Part shown: positions 1 to 14,600 of the stretch, piece after piece
How the letters are laid out: each line of letters starts with the position of its first letter
Numbering within the stretch: the first letter of the stretch is position 1
NCBI GenBank assembly: GCA_037074765.1
Contig: JBAMDO010000009.1
Coordinates: 248,001-312,000 of the forward strand
Direction: 5' to 3'
DNA from: Mansonella perstans
Lineage: Eukaryota > Nematoda > Chromadorea > Rhabditida > Onchocercidae
Length of the DNA stretch: 64,000 bases
Notes under the pieces: generated by a model
Database searches by the model: none
Seen by the model: the letters and a program-made list of their open reading frames with translations, nothing else
Told to the model about the DNA's origin: nothing
Translations under genes and position numbers: made by a program

Positions 1-489
1 TTCCAAAGGTTTCGTCTTTTTCCTCTGTTCTGCAAAATGTCAAGAATTTTCAACTTGTTTTACGATTAATTTACAGACGAAACAATTCAGAAAATCATCA
101 AATACGAAAAATTTTAATATTTACAAATTTATTGGAAAAAAGAAACGAAATATATGCTGGCATAGATGGTCCAAAAGTATTATTTAATTAAAATAAGTCC
201 AAATTTTCATTTTAATTCCTTCCATTTTGACCATTGATTATAATGAAGGCATGAAAGATACAATTCGTACTAAAAATTTCATTTTGTTACTTTGGATTAC
301 CTTTTCAGCTAAGCATTTCTCTATGAAATATGAATCATTAAATGTCTTCGGATGAATAAGAGGAATAAGAGATTTTAGCTTGAAAATACTTGAAATAATT
401 GTTGTAATTTATTTTCTTTGAAAATGCGAAATATGAATTAAATTAATAGTTGGTAATTGTTGCAATTTGAATTTTATTATAAATTTCAG

Positions 490-3400
490 GTAAAATGGCT
501 GAACTTCTTTCATCAAATAACACCAACAGAAATTCATAGCTTGATTACAAATAATACACAAATAATTGTGAGTGAAGTTGAATATATGCACAATATCGCA
601 ACGCTTATCAGCAACAACAGCAATCATTTATTGGCCAATTATATTTTCTGGCGAATTGTACATTCATGGGTTAAAATATTAGATAGACGATTTGAAGATA
701 TCAAACACGTAATTTTTTTCTCTTCATTATCAATCATTCCGAATCACTTATTCCGGATACATTCTGTGATAGAAAAAACTATACATTAATGCAACAATGT
801 TAAATAAATTAGTATAACGATCGTTCACTGAATCAAATAATTTCATTAGCACAATATGTCAATTAAATAACCTGAAAAAGTAAATGCATACTTGTCGCTT
901 ATGCATGCATATATATAGTTAAAATTGGTAATAAAATATTTTGAAGTATACGAAAAGATTATTTATGAAATTTTTTCAAGTAAAAATTGAATTTTTATTT
1001 ACTTAATAAAGTACACACTACAGATTTTACTATATTTTAGTGTATTGCTTTTTTTATCAAAACACATTAATAAGGATTTCTTATTAAACCAAAATTTCTC
1101 ATTTGAAGATTTAAAATGCATACAGGTTTTTCTACGGGTAATGACTGGTCAACAAACTAAATCACCACGCTGGAAAGAATGTGTCCAAGGAGCGATCAAC
1201 TTATTACCGTTAGCTGGTGGGGCGCTTTATGTTCGGGAACATTTCGATTCCAACGATAAACAAGAAGCTTTGGTAGAGTTATTTCTTTTAAACTTTTGTG
1301 AAACTAACTGATTTTTTTGTTCTGCAAATTTATGATTTTTAATCATAGATTTGATGTGAAATTTTGCAGAAAATGATTGCGAATCTTCAAGAAGCATTCA
1401 AAGAGCTTGTTGATGAAAGTAATTGGATGGATGAGGAAACGAAAAAATTTGCAGTTGAAAAGGTTTCATTTTTTATTGATATTCTTTTGAGCATAAAATT
1501 TGAGCAGTATAAATATGCAATAAGTAAATGCACCACTTGTGAATCAACAATGGAAAACTGAAAAATAAAAATATCATGCACTGATAAAGAAGGGAAACAA
1601 TTTTCTCTTATCACAATAAAATAAGAAATGATTTGGCAAAAAGAAATGGATTATATTAAGTAATACATAACGCTCTATTAAATCTGCAAATAATTTTATT
1701 GTGATATTAAAACAAGAAAACATATTTTTAAAGGTTAATTTTGTACGCTATGAAATTTGCAATGCAAAAGTATTGGTGATGGAAGAATTGATTTGATTAT
1801 TGTAAAAAAGTTTTCCAAGTTAAAGGTCACATTTAGGCAATAAAAATGACTCACAACATTGGATATCCTGATTTCATCAATAATAATACAGCACTCGATG
1901 AGCATTATGAGAGGGTATGATTTGATTTTTTTTTAAAAGAAGAAAGTCTTTTATGCCGTTAATTTTTGAACGAATAATTTTGATGCAAAATGATAAAAAT
2001 TAATAAAACTGTTGAAAATTTTGATATGAATAATCAAACAATGCAAGAAATGGATAGAAACGATTTGAAAGAAATAAAAAGAAATAAAAAGCAAAAAGAA
2101 GAGGGAAAAGAAAGAAAAAGTTTGCACAATATTTTTCTGAGTTGATGAATTTATTCTTGCTAACAATGAATTAATTTATCAACAATTTGATAGTTGAAAG
2201 TTTGAAAAATTGGAAATAAGGGAATAAATTTTGAAAAATCCTCGATTAATTGTATCACATGGACGACACAACATGTTTACAGTTAAATTTCACAAGTGAT
2301 GATTCATATTTCGATTTGCTGAAAAAGGTTCTTATATGGTCACAAGAAAAGGAATTTCTGCGAATGAAGAAACCATTTGACAAGAAAGAGTTTGAAGTAA
2401 GTCCAGCTGTTGTCAATGCATTCTATTCGCCAGAGAAAAATGCCTTGAGTAAGTCAATGTTTAATTAATCAAGTTTTGTAATTTTCAATAAAATAAAATA
2501 GATGACTAACTGATGTTGTGATTTCAAGTTTCGAAAACTTTCTCTTTCAAAACATTTTTCGTTGATTTAAATTGTTGATGTTTCAGTTATTCATAAGGCA
2601 TATTCCTTCTTTTGAAAACAATTATCTATAAATTGCATTTAATAGTGAACAATTCTTTTTAAAAACAAGTATTAAGTAACAACGTTTTGAGAAAAATTCT
2701 TCAAAAAGAAGAGTAACATTATGTATTTAGCATTTCCTGCGGGAATTCTCAAGCAGCCGTTTTTCAGTGGTGCATATCCAAAGTTTGCTTTTTACTTTTT
2801 TTTCAATTTTTTTCAAATTCAGAATTTTCCTTTCCTATCATCTTTGTTTCAATTCTTTGAATTTTTTTAAATAATAGTTTGAGCGGTTTTTGGTATTGAG
2901 TTTATGGGATATTTTCTGGGTACTTTGCAATGATGATCGATTAATGAAATTTTTTTCAGAATGGTGAACTACGGTGCAATAGGTGCAGTAATAGGACATG
3001 AAATTACGCATGGGTTCGATGATCAAGGTGTTTATAATCGGAATCTCACAATATCTTTAACCTTTCTTGCTTCCATAATTTTCAATTCTAAAATGAATTC
3101 ATTGAAATTATGGTCAAATCAATTTTTATTTGTATTTTTTGCAAATCTTTTTTTATCATTTAAAAATATTCAGGAAGTCAATATGATAAAAATGGTAATT
3201 TATTAAATTGGTGGAATGCTGAATCGTATGACGGATTTACTAAACGGAAGGAATGTATTATCAATCAATACAGCTCATACGTGGTGCCAAATACGGATTA
3301 TAAGGTGAAATAAGGGATAGTCTGTCAATAAAAAAGTATCTGTGTGCTTCATGTACTTCACGTACGCACATGTTTACTGAAATGGCTGATTCTATTTTAT

Positions 3401-4635
3401 TAGTTTCGTTCATTTTTTCTTATGATAGTTCTTTATTAATCCTACTGATTCATGCAAATATCTAAGCTGAATACCGGTTACAGTTCAAAACACTTGAGGT
3501 ATTAATGATTTGTAATATCTCATTAATCATACGTGCTATTGAAAGGACGAAAAACGTTATTCAATTATTTCAATTAAACGTTAATTAATTATAATAAAAT
3601 ACATATAATTAAATGTGTTGTCTTAATTATTTTAATTGTTATGCAATTATAGCAAAATTATCTAATTAATTGTTAGTTGAATAATACTAAAATGATTAAG
3701 TTATTAGTTGAATAATACTAAAATGATTAAGTATTAATTTCTAAATGCTTCATGAAGTAATTAAATGTTATCCAATCATAATAAATACACCTAATTAAAA
3801 TTTTTGGTTTAAAAATAATTGATATAATAATATACAACTAAATAAAATGTAATCTGTAAATGAAATTTTCTATTAATGAATTTAGAATTTCTTTACTTTT
3901 AGGTTAATGGTAAACTAACACAAGGTGAAAATATAGCTGATAATGGTGGCGTAAAAGAAGCTTATAGGGTAAGTTTCAAATGTATATAGGTGTGCAAAAA
4001 AAAATTCTATTTCAGTGACAAGTATACTGACAATTACATTGATAAAAATTGATTTTTTTATAATTATGCGACAAATATCCTCAACTCCGTTCAACTTAGC
4101 GATACTAAAAATAAAGATGCGATTAAGATTACGTGAAGTATCCACGTATGTGATTTCATATATGTGAACCGGTACATTTTTTTTTTTTTTTTGATACGAA
4201 TAAATGGCACAATATTTCAGGCTTACAGGAAATATGTGAATCAATTGGGACATGAAGAACCACATCTACCAGGTTTTCAAAATTTCTCCAATGATCAGGT
4301 CTTCTTCCTATCATACGCCCACGTACGTTTCTAACATTTGTTATTGCAATTCCATTCATTCCAAATGACATTTATTAGACAGGAAATCTGCGTGTAACAA
4401 TTCCGTTTGTTAATTTTTATAGAATCATTCATTTCACTTCATCTTCCTTTTTTTTCAGTTTTGGTGTGGACATAAGAAGGAAGCAGCAGCATTGCAACAA
4501 GTACTTATTGATGAACATAGTCCTGAGGTATTCCGGGTTATTGGTGTGCTATCAAATTTGCCGGAATTTGGTAAAGCATACAGCTGTCCAAATGGTAGTC
4601 AACTGAATCCATTGAAGCGTTGTACAGTTTGGTGA
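490..4635 (+). CDS. Neprilysin-like M13 zinc metallopeptidase (3' part; 5' end outside the window)
   Basis: Eleven exons join in phase: 490-708, 1126-1272, 1370-1462, 1837-1914, 2283-2448, 2731-2782, 2960-3027, 3174-3304, 3903-3968, 4221-4322, 4459-4635, giving the last 432 residues to a TGA at 4633. Seen: the substrate-binding block reads NAFYSP (exon 5), followed by FPAGIL; the zinc site is [10 protein letters not shown] (exon 7, HEXXH); the third zinc ligand is in GENIADNGG (exon 9); the chain ends in CTVW, the normal M13 terminus with its conserved Cys. All catalytic residues in this half are present, so an active enzyme is expected. By family, it is a type II membrane or secreted ectopeptidase that cleaves short peptides on the amino side of hydrophobic residues. 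The N-terminal anchor and early lobe must lie before base 1; I could not place an exon in 1-489. Which of the many nematode nep paralogues it is cannot be told. Confidence 0.95.
3672..3732. repeat. Two-copy 31-bp tandem duplication in a neprilysin intron
   Basis: The unit beginning TTAGTTGAATAATACTAAAA occurs at about 3672 and again about 31 bases later, almost identical. It lies in the AT-rich intron 3305-3902, between the exon after the HEXXH site and the exon with the third zinc ligand. Confidence 0.85.
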
Positions 4636-5919
4636 ATAATATTGATGATAACAACAATAATAATAATATCATATTAATAACGATAACTGAACAAGCGGGT
4701 ACAGCAATGGGAAAATAACAAAAGTAGAAGTTCAGTAACAACAGCATTAAAAAGTTCTTTAAAACATTTATCAATTAATATTGATTATTACGAGTATCAA
4801 TGATATTGTTGCTTAAACAGATACCTATTGACGCGATCTCGTTCAAAATTTAATTTTTTTTTTCAAAACTTTTGCAAATAATTAAAAGGAAACATCGAAA
4901 AAAAAAGCGCGCAAAGATTTGAGCAGAATTCAGTCGTAATTATGATCCAATTTATGTGAAACACCATTGCTATTTATGCCAATTTAAAGTTTGAAAAAGA
5001 ATTTCAAATAAGAGTGAAAAGATATGATTCCACTAGGATTCCATTCCAATTTTCTACAAACAATTTTTTTCCCTCCTTTTGTTTTTTTTTTCCTTTTTAA
5101 ATTGTTTATCGAAATCGGTCCTTTTAAGTTGGTTTGAACTTCGACTTAATTATTCAAATGGTAATCGGAAAACAAAAGCGATTATGATGATATCAAATGC
5201 ACTATGCCTCTAACATATTCATTATTATGTAATCTATAATACAGTAAAAGCAAGCAAAATTGCGTTTTTCAGTTCTTGTTCTATAAATTTATTTAACTTT
5301 ATGGATTTACGTAAGTGTGCAAAAGTTCAAAAATTACAACTTCATTGTCGAATATTCTTGTGAACCTATCATTAATTTATTAAAGCTGATAGCATGATGA
5401 AATGCTACGGTATTAGTTATTGAATAGAATGAATGTTAAGTGATGATCAGTCAATGTACAATAACTTCTGTCACCAATGAATTACTTTAATAACAAGAAA
5501 TTTGTGAATTTAAAAACTTCCATGTGACTGTATTTTTTTAAAGTATGTCACAAAATTTATTTAAGGATTCCGAATAATAGTCACAATCATAATAATCCGC
5601 ATTCATATTATATACTTTTATTTAACAAAAAACAGTCACTCCAAAGTGCCGACTATCCTTTCAGCGGATCTTTTGTCCTGCAGTTTTCAAGCAAGATAGC
5701 TTCCAGAATAATCTCACGAAGTGGTCAAATTTACCGGCTAATTGTGTGGATGAAAGCACCGTTTTCAATCCTAATGACCTTGCATTTTCGAACAAAGTAA
5801 ATGGTGAAAAATTGCCAGGTGGAACAGATAAATCGCATCGAAACACCGACCGATTATACGATTCGTAGCACAACAGCAAAACCCACATGAACAAAATGGA
5901 ATTCTCCTTCCCACAATTA
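4636..5919. other. Intergenic spacer between convergent genes
   Basis: This 1.3 kb stretch holds the 3' flanks of the neprilysin gene (+) and the SNAPC1 gene (-). It is AT-rich with homopolymer runs. Open frames here are short and show no family signature. I see no gene. Confidence 0.7.
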
Positions 5920-8900
5920 TCACTCGTTTTTCGCCTGAGCTTTCTGGATTTTCTCCAGTAGACGATCAGCTATCCGTTCTTTTCTGGAGTTCTCAATTTC
6001 TGTAAGAAAATATTGATCCAATACGCTTCAAAGTAAGAAATTCTTATCAATCATTTTAATTCAACATTCAGGCCAACCTCTTTCTTCTTGACTTAAAGCT
6101 GCAACACTTTCTCCAAGATCGTGAGTTAACTCAGCAAGCGACATTTCCGAAACACTCAATTTATTCCTAAAAGGAAAATTACAGCGATCAAGACGATCAA
6201 GATTAGAAAACTACAGCGATCGATCAAGATTAAAATAACGATCAGTAATTAACTTAAATTAGCAAGATCTTCTATTCCACTGACTAATCACGAACAACTG
6301 GGAATAATTGCAAGGTTAAACAGATCAAAAACAAATAAAAATGAAGTAAAATCAGGAAATTCAAATTCAGTAAAATCACCGCTATTTCCTGTTAAATATC
6401 CCATTCAAAAACGCCAGTTAAATATTCTGTGGACTAATCAGGCACCGTATTATAAGTGTCAGCTTAAACTGTATACCATATGTTATCGAAAACCGAAATG
6501 TTAGCACCTATGCAAAAAAACAAAAAATAAATACCTTCCTCTCTTTCTTCCACCCGCTCCTTTCTTCGTTACTTTCTTCGTTACCTTCGGTGATTCGCTC
6601 AGTTTTTTATTTGATCCAGTCTACAACATTTCAGTGACACAAATTTACACATGATCTTTTTATCCATCTCTTTCTAATCCATTATTTTATTACTTTGTTT
6701 CATAAATTTAAATTGCCCATTTGGCGCTGCGGTAGCGTCTATAAATCATTTTTCAAAGAGATTACTTTTTTTTTATCTACCTATTTTCACACATTAGCCT
6801 TGTTCTTGTTCTCCCAGACATTATTGTAACATCCACTTGTTGTTGGTATAGTCCTGTTCTTCTCAACCTACCTCTTCTTAAGATCAAAATCCTATCTTCC
6901 TACTCCTTCTCTTACTTCACCTTATTATTATCATTCTATCGCTGAATGGTTGTAGTAAAATTCAACAAAACCATTGTAGAAGTGTGCGATAAAAAAAATT
7001 AACTAAATCATAGTTAATAATTACAAATACCATTGCTACAAGCCATTTATATTTAAGGTTTATTTCGAGCTATCATTTCGACATTAATTATAGCTGTCCG
7101 AATCGTGACATATCAATAACTTACTGCTTCAATCGACGACCCGCTTTCATTTAGCTGTTTTTTCTCAGAAAGTAATGAAGTATTATCCACATCGTCACCC
7201 TCCATATCTTTTTCGGTTTCACTTGCTGAATAACGTTTCAAAGTTCTCAGCATCTGAAACAGTTATTCTCATCACGACATTACTTTTTCAAACATTTAGC
7301 TTCCTGTCAGTACCAGATAAGTTGATAGCCTTTGGATCACTTAACTTAGTCAAACCAATGTCTTCCTGACCTATCTAAAGCTTTCCATTAATGTTTCCAC
7401 GAGCTTCGATACTAGACAACGGATTTAATCTGGGAAAACAAAATGATTGTAAATTCGAAGCTCAAAAAATCCCCTACTATATTTTTTTCCAATGTATAAA
7501 TAAAAAATAAAGAACCTTTGCTGCAGATATCATATTCTGCTCTTGGTCCATTTCACTGTTTGTTGAAGAAACGGATGGATCCACAAGATATCGACGATGC
7601 CGAGCGTGAGTGATATGTGATTTATAGGCTTTCTCTTTAAGTGCTGAACGAAAGCGGCCCTGACAACAAATAAATTGAAAAAAATATATAATTTAATTCA
7701 CTGAATCCGGAAAATTATCTTACCGAATTTTGCCGAGACGCTTTTTTTGGTGATGAATTTGCTTCCATTTCTGCTCCCGTACTTTTTAAAATGCTGTAAA
7801 ATAAACTAAAGTAAACGAGATGCTTATTTATTATAAGTCGTATTAACCATATTAACCATTAACGTAATAAACTATGTTTAGACGTCAGCAACAGCCTAAC
7901 CACGTAAATCCTCACTAAGAGGTCCTCACTAAGAGACTATTGCTCTATTTGAAATTTAGTCATCCTTAAATATCCGAAAACATGCTTCTTCATAACTTTG
8001 ACATTGCACGGGACTTTAAACTTTATATCAAATATCAGGAAATGAACGTATGCTTCAGGATGCTAGAAAAGAACAAATATCTGTTTTTTTTTGGCGCTTC
8101 TAGAAATTTTTATCAACAATTAGGGATAACCAACATCAGAGAAGTTACTATCAGGAAAGTAAGACTTTTTAATTTTAGGAAAATTAAGCAGGGACTACCT
8201 GCTTTTCGGATGACAATACAAGGAATAAACTAAAAGAGAAAAAACCTACTCGTTATAAATTTCCGACACTGTCGTTTGAACTAAGTTTATGTTTAAATCA
8301 AGCGGAAGATTGGCTCTTTCTTTCGCAGCGAGATAACTGAAAAATTGAGCTATTAAGACTCAACTGATAAATTATCAGATGATGCGCTTATCGTTTTTTG
8401 GACAATATGGAAGTATACGAATTTTCCGATTACACATTTTTTCGATGAAACCTTATTTGTGTTCCAAAACTCTTTGCGAATAATGAACAAACCGTTTGCA
8501 AATAATATCTGCCTGCGTAAGCACAACATCATCACCGAGTGCTTTCAGAAAACTATGCTCTTGTGTTTCCGTTTCATCCAAACCACCTTCATCTAATTCA
8601 CTTAGATCAAAGCGACGATGTAGTAATGGATTGTGCTGAAAACTATTTAAATCCTGTTTCTTCGAATAAGTAACAATTATTATAAGTGCCGCAAAGAAGA
8701 GGATTATTTCTATGAACATTCCATGGCAAATGTAATCGATTTTCCTAAATAGCTCCACATCCCCGAATCATTTATTTTATTAGCTGATTATGTTGCAATG
8801 ATCCATTAATTCTCATAAAAGAAACAACAGTAGTTCTTCAATGCGCTGGAAGTTCTCACAAATATGTTTGAGCTTACTGTTATCTTTTCACTCGAACGAG

Positions 8901-10184
8901 ATATCCAGATCGCTCTTGCAGTTAGAGTGACATTTTTAATGAAAGTGATTTGAAAAACCCATTGTTAGGCAAGTTGTAAAGGAGTATCTGAATTCAAATT
9001 ACTGCATAAAAAGATCAGTTTCTCAAAAAATAACTTCTTTTTCAAAAGCGTATATGCGAAATGCTCCACCGTTGATAAGCTTGAACAGAGCAGCAAAAGC
9101 ATCGGTATGTCGTTCAGGAATTAAACGCTCTCTAACAAAATCACTCAAATCAGCCATTTGATCAGGTGTAACTCGTACCTGGGCTACATAGCTTTCCGGT
9201 TGCACAAAATACAGAGCATATGTTAGATATATGCCAAACATTCGTTCCTAAACAAAAACAAAACTCGTTTTATTTAGAACATTTCACAGAGTTGAACAAA
9301 ATCTGTGTATTTTCTTATTACAGCATTAAGAACCCATCAGCTCCAGAAAACATTTTAACCTATTTTGTTATAACATACCAAAACTAAAACTAGTACGATA
9401 CTATCGTGCTACTGTTACCATCAAGAAATTTTCGAAATCTCAAATTACTTTCTATTATTCTCATTTTCAAGCTGTTTTATAGAAAATTCTTTCAGCATGT
9501 TTGAAGATCAAAAACTCAAGTTTTGTACCTGTAAAGTCATTTCATTACTAAACCGTATATCTGATAATGACATAGGTTCATTATCGGTTGTTGATTCTTC
9601 GGCATACTCAGCTGGCTTTCGTTCACGATATGACATGGCATATGAAATTGCTATTTGAAGTAACTTTTCACTGAACTAAAATTTGCAATTATTAAATCAT
9701 TTAAACTATACAACTTCCAAAAATTTATCCCGTTCTAATGAAAGACGGAAGCTATCTCATTGTCGAAAAAAAATAACTAAAGTTACTTTTTTTATAAGCC
9801 TTAATCATTTTTGCTTTTAAGAATATTCAACAAGGTTTTATGGGAATAATTTCCATAAAACCTAAAAAAAAAAAAAAAAAAAAAAAAGCATAAAATTAAC
9901 TGAATATCTAATTTCGACATGTCAAGAGATATACAGCAGAAACATCTGTATTTTCCAGCACTATAAAAAGGATCTTGTTATGGAATGAAAATATAACTCA
10001 CTTCATAGAGTTCAGCAACACTCATACGACCCATAAATATTGTTGCAAATTTCATTTTATCGAATAATTCAATGAATGGTTTATATCGAAGTGTTTCCTT
10101 CTCTTTGTACATTTTCAACAAACGTTCAACATCTTTTCGACATCCAGCTGTTATTGGCATAATCGATGTACCATGGCCACGCAT
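5920..10184 (-). CDS. SNAPC1: snRNA-activating protein complex subunit 1 (SNAPC1 homologue)
   Basis: Twelve exons on the minus strand: 10184-10002, 9675-9529, 9247-9035, 8635-8493, 8336-8250, 7793-7724, 7659-7516, 7374-7314, 7225-7125, 6620-6535, 6166-6078, 5999-5920; about 467 residues. The first three exons match the SNAPC1 N-terminal domain: RKDVERLLKMY, then FDKMKFATIFMGRM (human has WRNMKFGTIFCGRM), then an alpha-helical stretch with YALYFVQPESY. Exon 4 begins HNPLLHRRF, aligning with the human segment after the FHF motif. The tail is charged, with a basic ARHRRY patch, a KKVTKKGAGGRKRGR segment and a final coiled-coil-like stretch ending KAQAKNE. SNAPc binds the proximal element of snRNA genes for Pol II and Pol III; SNAPC1 bridges SNAPC4 and SNAPC3. 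The chain is longer than human SNAPC1 (368). Exons 8-9 have alternative acceptors and are the least certain. Confidence 0.87.
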
Positions 10185-10206
10185 GATGTACTAAACAAAA
10201 AATTAA
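10185..10206 (-). promoter_or_regulatory. Probable spliced-leader acceptor of the SNAPC1 gene
   Basis: On the minus strand a T-rich tract ends in TTTTGTTTAG at 10191, and the start ATG follows after only six bases (TACATC). No exon is needed between them, so this acceptor is best read as a trans-splice site. Inference from sequence alone. Confidence 0.55.
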
Positions 10207-11601
10207 ATTTGGAAAAAGGTATAACATAAAGAATTGCCAATTATCATTCTTTACTAGTATAACAAAAAGTTAAAAAAATGGTTGAGAGATTGGACGATGC
10301 AAAAATGGTTCACATCAAAATCCCCTTTTTAATTCAAGTTAGTTTAATCTTAGAGCTCTTTCGATGTTCATACATCAATAATCTAATAAAATGTTTTTGT
10401 AAGCAAAAGATCACTTCTCATTCTTGCAAAAATTATTTTAAAATACTTCCCACAAATAATAAAACTTTTATTCCGTAAAAAAAAAAAAGAAAGAAAACAA
10501 ACTAGATAATATGAACTTAGAAGATTTTCCAAAATGTCTGAATCTAAATAAACATCAAAATATATGATATTTAGAAAGTTTGAATTTAAAAGCGAATCTA
10601 ACAGAAATTTTGAAACATGCATCAAAACTGAATAAATTCCAATGTAAAAGAGTTTAATGCACGAAAAAACTTTAAAAATAATTTAGTTAGTTTGCTTTAA
10701 GCTAACATTAACTTCATTTTATTAATTCGCTTCATAGATTAAGCAATACTGAACTATCTAATTAGTAATTACTTTAGTTTTCTTTAATAAAAGAAATGAA
10801 TAAACGAAATCACCTTGTATACTTTCTTATTTTAAATCTATGCGATAAAGTTCACAGTAATATATTGTCACAATCGATCTTAATAGTATCAGTAATAAAT
10901 TCCCTCAATAAAAAATTTCTCCATTTTATTCTTTGCTTTCTTTTTCTTGACTGCTTTTATTTAAAAATGTCTCACCGAATTTCAAGAAATAATGAAGCTC
11001 ACACTTCAAAAGCTGGCAATTTTGAAATCAGTAATACAAAACAATTTCACCGTTTATGCATACATTTTCTTTAAAATATATGTACAATAACCGAAGCTGT
11101 AATCACCGTTTCTAAAGAGAAATGAAACAAAATAGTAGCAAGCTTAGAAAATTCCTCAAATAATTATGAAGTAGTGAAAAACATTGACACCATACAAATC
11201 ACAGACTTAAGAAAATCATAAATTATCAAAGAGAAAAATATAAAATCTCTATATCTTTATGCATATGTCAATGAATTTTGTTTATTCAATACTTTATATA
11301 AAAACCATGTTTTTTATGTTTAGAACTTTCTAAAGCACCCTTTTTTGTTTAGAACAATAATCCGTGTGTTGATTACTTCAAATTAATCCATGTTTTCTCG
11401 ACTAAAGCTTTCTAAAGCACGTTATAGCGAAATGTTAGTCAAATGCTATCTCTAAAAAACAATATAAGTTGCATGCATAGGAAATTCAAGCGAAAACAAA
11501 CACCGCAAACAGCGAACTGCAGCAACCGAGAATTATATATTGATCACAACCATAAATGAAAATTTAAAAAAAAGAATTTCAATAAAGGGATAGTAAACGA
11601 T
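10207..11601. other. Spacer between clh-5 and SNAPC1 (same strand)
   Basis: About 1.4 kb of AT-rich sequence between the clh-5 stop and the SNAPC1 start, both on the minus strand. It holds only short spurious frames, with no splice-compatible coding piece that I can recognise. It is long for an operon spacer but does not exclude one. Confidence 0.6.
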
Positions 11602-14600
11602 TTAAAAGGAGTGATTTTCAATACCACCCATTTTCATGAAATCAAGTATATCCTTTTTGGTGATTATCCCAAGAAGGCGACCATTTCGCGTTACAAGTAC
11701 TTGTCTCAATCCAAGCTTCCGAAACATATCTATTACCGTTTCCATTGGTGTTTGATCGGTTACAGTCATCGGCGCCTGAATTTAAATGCCTTTTAAATCT
11801 CTTTTCAAATCTAGTGTTATTATTAGCAGCATGGATCTACTCCTAAATCCTATCTGTTAATGATAACATATTTGAAAAATTCAAAAATTTACTTTAAAAC
11901 ATTCTGTATATAATGAACAAAATACAATATAAAGCGAACGAAAATTCAACGACAAAACAAATTTCAAACTTCTTCCAATAAATTTAGAGTGCGGATGTAC
12001 CTTCAGATTTAATATCTTTAGATAAATCTAAAATTACTTTTTGTGCCTTAGAGAGCGCGACGCAACAAAGTAGATAAGAAAACCCAATCTACGATAAATA
12101 CAAATCATAAACTATCACGAAAAAAATCAGTGATTCAGATAATTCAGATAAAACATTTGCTGTACTTGAACTAGCAAAAATTCATTATCTTTCATATTAT
12201 TCCATTGGTAAAAAATTACCAGATCGATGAGTTTACGAAACCGCAGTGGTGCTGGAGCACCTTCTTCTGTCTCTGGGACATCAGTCTTGAAATAAACAAT
12301 TGAATTAGTGACGACATACGGTTGTGACTTACGAGCGGAATGCAAAGCAAGTTGCAAATCACGCCTGAAATGTCAGTTTAAAATGTTTCTCTGCCTTCTG
12401 AATTAAAAAGACATTCCTTATTTTATAATAAAAATAACCAAAAAACAAAATAAAACACCCACCGTGGACAGAACCCCACTAAGTATAAATTCTCCTCGCT
12501 GACAACAACTGGAAAGCCATTATAATTGGTATCACGCAATAAAACTTCAACATCACCAACTGTCATTGTATCTTGTGTGATTACTCGTAACACGCTACCA
12601 CCTAGAAAATGAAAGAAAACATTTGAAAAAAAATACAAAACATTAACAAAAACTATAGCATGGATATCTTTGAAAGATTTGAAAATCAAACTGCTCTATA
12701 TTTAGAAAACTTATACTGAAACAAAGAACGCTTGCTACCTGGTCCAGGCTTCATTACTTGTATTGCAACCGTAGAATATGGATATTCGCCTTTATTGTCT
12801 AAAAATGGATAGCCGTTTAGATCTATATGCGCATCGTATATGCCCTGAAATAAACACTTACTTTTTCCTCACATGAAACATTATAGCCTCACAAAAGTTC
12901 AGATAAAATCAAACAATATAATAATGTAAAACACAGACCATTGTTATCAAAACATCTGTGCCGAATTTCAATGTTCTCTGTCTATTTTAATGTCGATTTA
13001 AAAGAAAGGAAGATTACCATTTTGTAAAAAGCATCACCAATCCATTTTGCAAACATTGTGGCAACCATTGTCGGCACAATAAACTCGAGACTTCCCGTCA
13101 ATTCAAACATGATTACAACCAATGATACAGTCATCCTTTAAAATGCAATAAATTAGTTATAAGAACAAGAAATATGTGATAAAAGCTTCGCAGTTCTTGC
13201 CCTCAAACTCTAACTGCTGAGGATTAAGAAAAAAACTATGAATTGGTTAATTCAAGTACTTTTTTTAAAAGCACTTTCCTGTAAAATAAATATGGAAATC
13301 AAAAATCAAATTTCCAAACTGCGAATCAGCTCAGTAAAGCTAAGTAATATTGGATGTTTTAATAGTTTATCACATATGAATATGTAATTTTGTGAATATT
13401 TTTGATCATCTCACTATAGCGAGACAAGTCAACATTTGCAGTTTGATCTTCACTGATCTTCATCAATTAGCTGCTCCAAAGAATTCTTGTCCTACTTTAC
13501 AGCTAGAATCTTTGTAAACGACCGAAGCAATGAATCTGCTTCCATTAGGCGCCAGTGCTGTTTATTGTGTCAAATATTCCAAAACAGGAAGTCTTCCGCA
13601 ACAGAACTTACCTCGTTACTCCCCCAAGTACAGCGGCAGCACCAACCATCGCATAAAGTCCTGGCATAACACAATCCTTACCAACTTGGCAAGCCCAAAT
13701 TGTATTGTGTATTTCAGCATTTTTCTGAAATAACTGCGATGCTACTACAACAATAACGGACGATAGTAGTGATGATTACTGTGTAAAAAACTTTTTAATC
13801 TTGAAATGACAACTACTTCATTTCTGATTGTGAAACGAAACTCAATACCTTAGGATATAATGTTTTTTAGTAAAGAGATTGTTTTTTAGTAAAAAAACCC
13901 ACAGAACGGAAGTAATTAACAAACTTCCAACTTACTTGTAAAGATGCAGCTACGCCCTCTACAGTGATACCCAATAAGCGTCCAGCAATAGCACCCATAG
14001 CAAGACTTGGTACAAACAGACCGGCAGGAACCTTGATACCAAATGTGAATATTGTTAATATCAATTTTATTATCAGTGCCAGAATAAGATCAATGAATGC
14101 ACTCTAAAAACAAAAAATAAATTCGAAATTGGACGGTCAACTTTTTATCGATTCGGTTATACTTTTGAAAGAAAAAATAATGTTCTATCACCTCTAACTG
14201 CATGATTTTTTAGCAATTAACATCTTTACCTATTCCGTTAAGTGAAGTGCTTTATGAATAAGTAAGAGAAAAATACCTCTCTCTGTTTTAAATATAAAAA
14301 ATATTCTGAATAATATTAAGGATAGAGATTTTTTCTACTGTCCAGAAATTTATATTATGGTAAGATCTGAATCATATTACAATGCTTAAAATCATGAAAT
14401 ATGGAACAGGTTAGCTTCACATTTGAAAATTAGTGAAGCCTTCGACTTTTACTTTTCGTAAAATGACTGAATCTACAGAACTTTTCTTTATGATAAAGCG
14501 CTTAATAAAAAAAACTTCAAGCTTACATGTACTCCTGCTCCCAATTCTCCAGTATGATAATTATCATCCACTTTATCAAAAGAGAATGTTTTGTTTTGAT

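Noticed and set aside
8453..8758. Minus-strand frame that looks like a membrane-anchored protein (hydrophobic IILFFAALIIIV start)
   Set aside because: The hydrophobic part is intron read-through and the apparent start is a GTG. Only 8635-8493 is coding, as exon 4 of SNAPC1, shown by a TTTTCAG acceptor and phase.
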